Shown one piece after another: positions 48,592 to 54,680 of a stretch of DNA of 54,680 nt. The notes beneath the pieces were generated by a model. That model was not told where the DNA came from. It was given only the letters and a program-made list of their open reading frames with translations, and made no database searches. The translations under genes were made by a program, and so were the position numbers. Source of the DNA: Armatimonadetes bacterium JP3_11 (lineage in GTDB: Bacteria > Armatimonadota > Fimbriimonadia > Fimbriimonadales > GBS-DC); the NCBI GenBank assembly GCA_002254605.1, contig NKPV01000003.1, positions 1-54,680 on the forward strand, in the 5' to 3' direction. Each line of letters begins with the position of its first letter. The stretch's first letter is position 1.

Positions 48592-48650
48592 GGGGCAGAC
48601 CTCTCTGTCTGCCCCTTCCTACTTCTGTAGGGTGCATGCGGGTGCACCCT
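48592..48650. repeat. Tandem double hairpin, related in architecture to 30518-30577
   Basis: GGGGCAGAC-N6-GTCTGCCCC (48592-48615) and AGGGTGCA-N6-TGCACCCT (48629-48650). Confidence 0.75.
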
Positions 48651-48695
48651 GAAACTCCACACGGTGTGCGTTCAACACGCACAACAAGCAACCGT

Positions 48696-49502
48696 TTACC
48701 GAATCTTCGTTGCTATCTTCAGTCCTCGCAGATACTCGCCGATCGCCGTTCGCCAGTGGGGCGAGTCCGCGAACTCGTGCAAGTAGCGCACCAGCTGACT
48801 GCCGACCACCGCGCCGTCGGCAATCTGTGCAATTTGGCGCACATGCTGCGGCTTGGATACGCCGAATCCCACCGCGATGGGCAGGCTCGAATGCTCTCGA
48901 ATCCGCGCCACAAGGTCGGGCAAGTCGGGAGGCAGTTGGTCGCGCGCTCCTGTGACCCCCGTACGCGATACACAGTAGATGAACCCCTGCCCCCGTTCTG
49001 CCACAAGACGAATACGCTCGGTGGTGCTGGTGGGCGTAAGCAGAAAAATCGGCTGCAAAGCGTATCGTCGCGCATAATACAACCATTCGTCGGCTTCGTC
49101 GGGAGGGAGGTCGGTCATCAGGCACGCGGTGAAGCCCGCTTGCAGTGCGTCGCGGGCAAATCGCTCCACCCCATAGCGCTGCACGGGGTTGTAATAAGTG
49201 AAGGCAATCAGGGGGATCGTAAGATCGCCACTCACCTGCGAAACGGCTTCCAGCACGCGCGGCAGTGTTGTTCCGTGTTGTAGCGCGCGATGCATCGCCG
49301 CCTGAATCACGGGACCATCTGCCAGGGGATCGCTGAAAGGGAACCCCACCTCCACTATGTCCACGCCCGAATCCTGCAGCAGATGGAGGACATCAGGCAG
49401 GCGTTCCAGCGAGGGGTCGCCTGCCGTGATGTAGGCAATCAATGCCGCTTCGCCCCGCGCCTTGAGGCGCTCAAAAACAGGTTCCAATCGCTCTGTACGC
49501 AT
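48696..49502 (-). CDS. trpA: Tryptophan synthase alpha subunit
   Basis: LIAYITAGDPSLERLPDVL, VDIVEVGFPFSDPLADGPVIQAA, AVGFGVSKPQHVRQIAQIADGAVVGS. ATG at 49502; the track start is too long. Confidence 0.94.
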   Translation of the reverse strand: MRTERLEPVFERLKARGEAALIAYITAGDPSLERLPDVLHLLQDSGVDIVEVGFPFSDPLADGPVIQAAMHRALQHGTTLPRVLEAVSQVSGDLTIPLIAFTYYNPVQRYGVERFARDALQAGFTACLMTDLPPDEADEWLYYARRYALQPIFLLTPTSTTERIRLVAERGQGFIYCVSRTGVTGARDQLPPDLPDLVARIREHSSLPIAVGFGVSKPQHVRQIAQIADGAVVGSQLVRYLHEFADSPHWRTAIGEYLRGLKIATKIR

Positions 49503-49578
49503 GCGAGGGGGATTGTACCTGTTTTGGCGACTAAGCCGTGCGTTCCCAATCTCCCGCCCCTGCGCACGGAATAACCAT

Positions 49579-51351
49579 CTAAGCGCCACAAAGGTTCACC
49601 CGAACCCACCCGCGCACGGAGTTAATCAAGTAAATCGCTTCCGCTCTTAGGAGTTCCTCCATCGTGAGGATACGCTCCTGAATCGTGCCGCGCTCCAGAA
49701 GGTGCTGGCGATAGACGCCGTTCAGGAGACCACACCCCACAGGCGGCGTGTACAGCCTGCCGTCCAACCGCACCACCACATTCGCGAGGGTCGATTCCGT
49801 AATCTCTCCGCGCGGGTTCCATAAAATCACATCCTCACAGTGGGGGTAAGCGGCGCGCGCCTTTTCGTAGACCGTGCGATGCGTGGTTTTGTGGTAGAGG
49901 AACACCTCGCTGGGGTCAATCGGTTCTGGCGCAAGCGCGACGCGCCAAACGGGGGGCTTCGGCTCCAGGGGAGACATTTGCACGCGCACCTCACCGCGAC
50001 GGTTCAGCAGGAGGCGACACCGCGCTCGGCGCAACGACTCGGTGGAGGCATATCGACCTGAAGCCTCCATGAGCAGGCGACGCACCTTCAACTCATCGAA
50101 GGGGAACCCGAAATAGTCTGCCGAGCGTTGCAGTCGTTGCAAGTGCTTCTCCAGCAAAAAGTAGCCGCGCCCTACTCGCCAGAGCAAAGTCTCTAATAGT
50201 TCGAACTCTGGATGCGTACGCAGCAACAGGTGCGCCTTCGTGAGGCATTCCGCATATTCGGCTTGATTCTCCGAATCCCAGACAATACCACTACCCACCC
50301 CGTACTCGAACTGTTGGGTTGCGCGGTCATAGCACAGGGTGCGGATCGCCACATTGAACTGCGCTTGCCGATTAGGCAGCACCACGCCGACGGCGCCTGT
50401 GTAGATTCCGCGCGGCGTGGTTTCTAACTCGTGGATAATCTGCATCGCGCGGATTTTCGGCGCGCCCGTGATGGACGCCGCAGGAAACAACGCGCGAAAG
50501 ATTTCGGGCAACGACGCATCGGTTTGCGCCTCCACCGTGGAAGTCATCTGCCAAAGCGTCGCGTAGCGTTCCACCTCGAATAATCGAGGTACACGCACCG
50601 TGCCCATGGCGGCGATGCGCCCCAAGTCGTTGCGTACCATGTCCACAATCATCAGGTTCTCGGCGCGGTTCTTTTCACTGCAGCGCAACGCCTGCGCCTG
50701 TTGGAGGTCTTCCTCCAGCGTGACGCCTCGCGGCGCCGTGCCTTTCATCGGGCGGCTCACGATGCGCTTCCCCTCCAACGCGAAGAACAGCTCCGGCGAG
50801 AGCGATAGGATGACATACTCGCCTGCGTCGATGTAGGCGGCGTAGGGCACGGGCTGGGCGCGGTACAGGTGGCAGAAAAGGCTCAGAAGCATTCCGTCGT
50901 CAGTAGGGAGGGTTGTCCGCAATCGGAAACTGTAGTTCACCTGATACACATCGCCAGCTCCGATGAAATCCCGAATGCGTCGGACGGCGTAATCATAATC
51001 CGACTGCGTAAGCGTGGGCTGCCAATCCAGTCGCTCAACCGTCTGCCCTTTGTTTTGAACAAGAGACAAGGGTTCGGGGTAAATGTCGAGTTGCTGATAC
51101 AGCCCGAACCACAAGAGCGGTAGCCCAGTCTGCGCCTTGGGGAACGCCTGATCGAACCCCTGCGCCGCCTCGTACGCCATGAAGCCGACCGCCGACAGCC
51201 CTGCCTGTGCAGCGCGTTCCACTTCGGCAAGCGCAGGCAGCAACTCAGCGTGGGTGTACGCCGCGATAACCGTTTCGGGGCGACCGCCATGAAGCCAATA
51301 CGCACGCCCATCGCCGCCGTAACGCCGTACAAGAACGCCTGGGAAGGACAT
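49579..51351 (-). CDS. pabB: Aminodeoxychorismate synthase component I / aminodeoxychorismate lyase fusion
   Basis: N-terminal PabB (SRPMKGTAPRGVTLEEDLQQ, FPAASITGAPKIRAMQII, YTGAVGVV); C-terminal PabC-like aminotransferase class IV (GEITESTLANVVVRLDGRLYTPPVGCGLLNGVYR). Confidence 0.93.
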   Translation of the reverse strand: MSFPGVLVRRYGGDGRAYWLHGGRPETVIAAYTHAELLPALAEVERAAQAGLSAVGFMAYEAAQGFDQAFPKAQTGLPLLWFGLYQQLDIYPEPLSLVQNKGQTVERLDWQPTLTQSDYDYAVRRIRDFIGAGDVYQVNYSFRLRTTLPTDDGMLLSLFCHLYRAQPVPYAAYIDAGEYVILSLSPELFFALEGKRIVSRPMKGTAPRGVTLEEDLQQAQALRCSEKNRAENLMIVDMVRNDLGRIAAMGTVRVPRLFEVERYATLWQMTSTVEAQTDASLPEIFRALFPAASITGAPKIRAMQIIHELETTPRGIYTGAVGVVLPNRQAQFNVAIRTLCYDRATQQFEYGVGSGIVWDSENQAEYAECLTKAHLLLRTHPEFELLETLLWRVGRGYFLLEKHLQRLQRSADYFGFPFDELKVRRLLMEASGRYASTESLRRARCRLLLNRRGEVRVQMSPLEPKPPVWRVALAPEPIDPSEVFLYHKTTHRTVYEKARAAYPHCEDVILWNPRGEITESTLANVVVRLDGRLYTPPVGCGLLNGVYRQHLLERGTIQERILTMEELLRAEAIYLINSVRGWVRVNLCGA

Positions 51352-51481
51352 GCCTCAATAGGATACCTTCGGAACAGCACCGCTACCCCAAAGCAGCAAA
51401 CCGCCCGCCAACATGTTTGGGCAAATACGAAAAGAACCCGTGTGGCAATCAGGTATAATCATGTGTGGAGGCGTATAACTT

Positions 51482-52177
51482 ATGAGCGTTCAAACCGCAC
51501 CGCAACTCGGCTGGCGAGAGAAGCTCAAGGGAGACAACTACTTCCTGCACAAGCTGCACTCCCTCACGGGAATTTTCCCCGTCGGCTACTATCTCGTACA
51601 GCACCTGTTTCTGAACTCGATGGCGGCGATTGACCCCAAGTACTTCAACGCGGTGGTCTACTTTTTCAACGCCATCCTGCCGAAACCGGTGCTGTGGGCG
51701 ATGGAGCTGTTTTTTATCATTCTGCCCTTGCTGTTTCACTCGCTATATGGCTTCGTGATTACCTATCACGGGAAGGCGAATATCTTTCGCTATCGTTTCC
51801 GTGAGAACCTTGCTTACACGCTGCAGCGCGTCTCGGGCGTGGTGATTTTCTTCTTCCTGCTGTTCCATGTCTATTCTACGACCGTGAGCCACAAGCTGTA
51901 TGGCAAGGATATCTCGTACAGTGGTATGCAGGCGCATTTCTCGGAGCCGTGGGTGGTCGCGCTGTATGTGATTGGGATTACGGCGAGTTCGTACCACCTG
52001 TTCAACGGCGTGTGGAACTTTGCGATTCGCTGGGGCATCACCATTGGGGAGCGTGCCCAGCGCAACCTGTACAAGTTCTGTATGGTCGGCTTCGTTTTAC
52101 TGACTGTGCTGGGGATTACGGCGTTGGCGGGCTTTTTTATGCACGAAGCGCCGCCGAATCCCTTGGCGAACCACTAA
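51482..52177 (+). CDS. sdhC: Succinate dehydrogenase cytochrome b558 subunit
   Basis: KLHSLTGIFPVGYYLVQHLFLNS; LFHVYSTT; SSYHLFNGVWNFAIRWGITIGERAQRN; followed by sdhA. Confidence 0.93.
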   Translation: MSVQTAPQLGWREKLKGDNYFLHKLHSLTGIFPVGYYLVQHLFLNSMAAIDPKYFNAVVYFFNAILPKPVLWAMELFFIILPLLFHSLYGFVITYHGKANIFRYRFRENLAYTLQRVSGVVIFFFLLFHVYSTTVSHKLYGKDISYSGMQAHFSEPWVVALYVIGITASSYHLFNGVWNFAIRWGITIGERAQRNLYKFCMVGFVLLTVLGITALAGFFMHEAPPNPLANH

Positions 52178-52189
52178 GGAGGCAATCGT

Positions 52190-54064
52190 ATGGCAAAGAA
52201 GCAAGTTGCCGTTGTTGGAGGCGGCTTAGGCGGTCTGATGACTGTGATGAAGCTCGCGGAAGCGGGCGTGCATGTGGATCTGTTTTCCCTTGTGCCGGTG
52301 AAGCGTTCGCACTCGGTGTGTGCGCAGGGCGGGATTAACGGCGCTGTGAACACCAAAGGCGAGGGCGACTCGCCGTGGATTCACTTCGACGACACCATCT
52401 ATGGGGGCGACTTCTTGGCGAACCAGCCACCTGTGCTGCGCATGGCGGAGCGCGCCCCCGCGATTATCTATCTACTGGATCGCATGGGCGTGCCGTTCAA
52501 CCGCACTCCCGAGGGCTTGATCGACTTCCGACGATTCGGCGGCACACGCCACCACCGCACGGCGTTCGCTGGCTCCACCACAGGGCAGCAACTCCTCTAT
52601 GCCCTCGACGAGCAGGTGCGCCGCTGGGAAGTGGAAGGGCGTGTGACCAAGTACGAAGGCTGGGAGTTTCTCGGGTTGATTCTGGATGAGAACGGCGTTT
52701 GTCGTGGTCTCGTGGCGCAAGACCTGCGCTCGATGGAGATTCGCGCCTTCCGCGAGGAAGCCGTTGTGATTGCAACGGGCGGACCCGGCATGCTTTTCAA
52801 GAACACCACCAACTCGATTATCTGCACAGGTTCCGCAGCGAGCATCTGCTATCAGCAAGGCGCGTACTACGCCAACGGCGAGTTCATCCAGATTCATCCC
52901 ACCGCAATCCCGGGCGAAGATAAGTGCCGTCTCATTTCGGAAGCGGTGCGCGGCGAGGGCGGGCGCGTGTGGGTTCCCAAAGACCCGCACGACAAACGCC
53001 CTCCCCGCGACATCCCCGAAAGCGACCGCTGGTACTTCCTGGAGGAGAAATATCCTGCCTATGGCAACCTCGTGCCGCGCGACATCGCCACGCGTGAGAT
53101 TTTCGATGTGTGCGTAAACCAACGGCGCGGCATTCAGGGCAAGAACCAAGTCTATCTGGACATCACCCACCTGCCCCGCCACCAAATCGAGAAAAAACTG
53201 CTCGGCATCCTGGAGGTGTACCTGAAGTTCGTGGGTGAGGACCCACGCGAGGTTCCGATGCGCATCTATCCCGCGCAGCACTACTCGATGGGCGGGCTGT
53301 GGGTCGATTACGCCGTGAATGGCGACGGACTGATGGAGCCAGTGCATCCGCGCAACCAAATGACGAACATTCCGGGGCTGTACGCCGTGGGCGAGGTGGA
53401 CTATCAGTATCACGGCGCGAACCGACTGGGCGCAAACTCGCTACTGAGTTGTATCTTCGCGGGCGAGGCGGCAGGTCCCGCGATTGTGGAGTACCTCAAA
53501 AATGTGGAAGGCTCCGCGTTTGACCTGCCCAGCAGCCTCTTCGAGCAAGAGCAGCGCAAGCATCAAGCCCAGTTCGAGGAGATTAGCAAGCGCACTGGGA
53601 GCGAGAACCCCTACCGCCTCGCCGATGAGATGCGCATCCTGATGGACGAGAATGTGACCGTCGTACGCGAGAACGCACGCCTCGCACGTACCATAGAGCA
53701 GCTCAAAGAGCTGCGCGAGCGCGTCAAGCATGTGAACATCGCCGACCACGCGGGGTGGACGAACCAAGTTATCCCCTTCGTGCGCACCCTGCAACACCAA
53801 CTGGAGCTGGCGATTTGTATCACAGCGTGCGCACTCGACCGCAACGAGAGCCGCGGGGCGCACTACAAACCCGAGTTCCCCCAGCGCGACGATGAGAACT
53901 ACCTCAAGACCACCATGGCGCGCTGGACACCCGACGGACCTGAGATTCACTACGAGCCTGTGGATGTGAGCCTTATCAAGCCGCGCCCACGCCGCTACGA
54001 CACGCCGAAAACGGAAACAAAGACCGAGGCGAAAGTCGCAGCAGGCGTGAAGGGCGGGCAGTAG
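52190..54064 (+). CDS. sdhA: Succinate dehydrogenase/fumarate reductase flavoprotein subunit
   Basis: VVGGGLGGLMTVMKLAEAGV, HSVCAQGGINGAVN, QIHPTAIPGEDKCRLISEAVRGEGG, HYSMGGLWVDY, GANRLGANSLLSCIFAGEAAG. Confidence 0.97.
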   Translation: MAKKQVAVVGGGLGGLMTVMKLAEAGVHVDLFSLVPVKRSHSVCAQGGINGAVNTKGEGDSPWIHFDDTIYGGDFLANQPPVLRMAERAPAIIYLLDRMGVPFNRTPEGLIDFRRFGGTRHHRTAFAGSTTGQQLLYALDEQVRRWEVEGRVTKYEGWEFLGLILDENGVCRGLVAQDLRSMEIRAFREEAVVIATGGPGMLFKNTTNSIICTGSAASICYQQGAYYANGEFIQIHPTAIPGEDKCRLISEAVRGEGGRVWVPKDPHDKRPPRDIPESDRWYFLEEKYPAYGNLVPRDIATREIFDVCVNQRRGIQGKNQVYLDITHLPRHQIEKKLLGILEVYLKFVGEDPREVPMRIYPAQHYSMGGLWVDYAVNGDGLMEPVHPRNQMTNIPGLYAVGEVDYQYHGANRLGANSLLSCIFAGEAAGPAIVEYLKNVEGSAFDLPSSLFEQEQRKHQAQFEEISKRTGSENPYRLADEMRILMDENVTVVRENARLARTIEQLKELRERVKHVNIADHAGWTNQVIPFVRTLQHQLELAICITACALDRNESRGAHYKPEFPQRDDENYLKTTMARWTPDGPEIHYEPVDVSLIKPRPRRYDTPKTETKTEAKVAAGVKGGQ

Positions 54065-54079
54065 TTTCAACAGCAGAAT

Positions 54080-54113
54080 CGGTAGGGGCAGCCACTCAGG
54101 TCTGTCCCTACCG
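54080..54113. terminator. Hairpin downstream of sdhA
   Basis: CGGTAGGGGCAG (54080-54091) / CTGTCCCTACCG (54102-54113), 12 pairs including one G-U. Confidence 0.45.
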
Positions 54114-54214
54114 GTGTACCGGCTGGTCTTCAACACTGCCGATGTGTCCCTCGTCCCTACCCCCTGCGCCGAGGTGCCCTTCGAGCCGATAATACCTTTT
54201 CGAGGGCGATTCGT

Positions 54215-54680
54215 ATGCCAGAACGAGTGCTCATCGTGGATGATGAGGAAGATTTGCGCTATATCTATACGCGCCAGTTGCGCAACGACGGCTACTTGCT
54301 GGATACCGCCGCGGACGGGGAGGAGGCAATCCAGAAAATCCAGACGAACGAGTACGCCGTTATCCTAACGGATATGCGCATGCCACGCAAAGATGGGCTG
54401 GCAGTCATCGCCGCCGCACGCGAGCACCTGCCTGAAACCGAAATCATCGTCCTGACGGGGCACGGCTCGCTGGAAAACGCGCTGCAGGCGTTCAAAGCAG
54501 GCAATATCTTCGAGTATCTGCTCAAACCGTTAGACGATATTGGCGTGCTGAACACGGTCGTCGCGCGTGCGCTGGAACGGCGCAACCTGCGCAAGCACAA
54601 TCGGGAACTGTTTGAGCAACTCCAACGCGCCTACGAAGAGCTGCGCCAGAAATCCGAGGCGCTCATTCAACAGGAAAAGA
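54215..54680 (+). CDS. Response regulator receiver protein, C-terminus truncated at the window edge
   Basis: MPERVLIVDDEEDLRYIYTRQLRNDGYLLDTAADGEEAIQKIQTNEYAVILTDMRMPRKDGLAVI...ILTGHGSLENALQAFKAGNIFEYLLKP; open to the edge, so absent from the track. Confidence 0.88.
   Translation, partial: MPERVLIVDDEEDLRYIYTRQLRNDGYLLDTAADGEEAIQKIQTNEYAVILTDMRMPRKDGLAVIAAAREHLPETEIIVLTGHGSLENALQAFKAGNIFEYLLKPLDDIGVLNTVVARALERRNLRKHNRELFEQLQRAYEELRQKSEALIQQEK

Overview
The window is ordinary, gene-dense chromosome from a bacterium that looks like Armatimonadota. That placement rests on gene content (DUF1559 pseudopilin, SLH-porin, ACIII) and is inference only. No CRISPR array, transposase or prophage was recognised. 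The main landmark is a ~13 kb minus-strand respiratory operon (6149-19121). It encodes Alternative Complex III (actA-F plus a small accessory subunit), SCO and a caa3-type cytochrome c oxidase. It is preceded by a near-consensus TTGACA-N18-TATTAT promoter and a ~190-nt structured leader. Other recognisable genes are RNase J, a calcineurin-like phosphoesterase, ApbE, argD, a TMEM14-like protein, a MASE1-PAS histidine kinase, a DUF2961/GH172 protein, TauE/SafE, GlmL, coaBC, an SLH-porin, a TIGR01777 epimerase, PhyH, ftsH, a SPOR protein, a sigma-70-family factor, tRNA-Pro(CGG), acyl-CoA ligase, PP2C, AI-2E, uppP, rfbD, sucC, a PEP-CTERM protein, trpA, pabBC, sdhCA and an edge-truncated response regulator. 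The observations most worth checking are: (i) two identical 16-nt sigma-54 consensus promoters (TGGCACGAAAGTTGCT), one upstream of a sigma-70-family gene and one pointing antisense toward ftsH, plus a third, weaker one upstream of a PEP-CTERM gene; (ii) the PEP-CTERM protein has a possible Cys-Gln thioester signature; (iii) the ACIII operon leader; (iv) a dispersed family of GC-rich hairpins with apparent arm covariation; (v) a set of genes whose -10 box lies 6-10 nt from the start codon, suggesting leaderless mRNAs.
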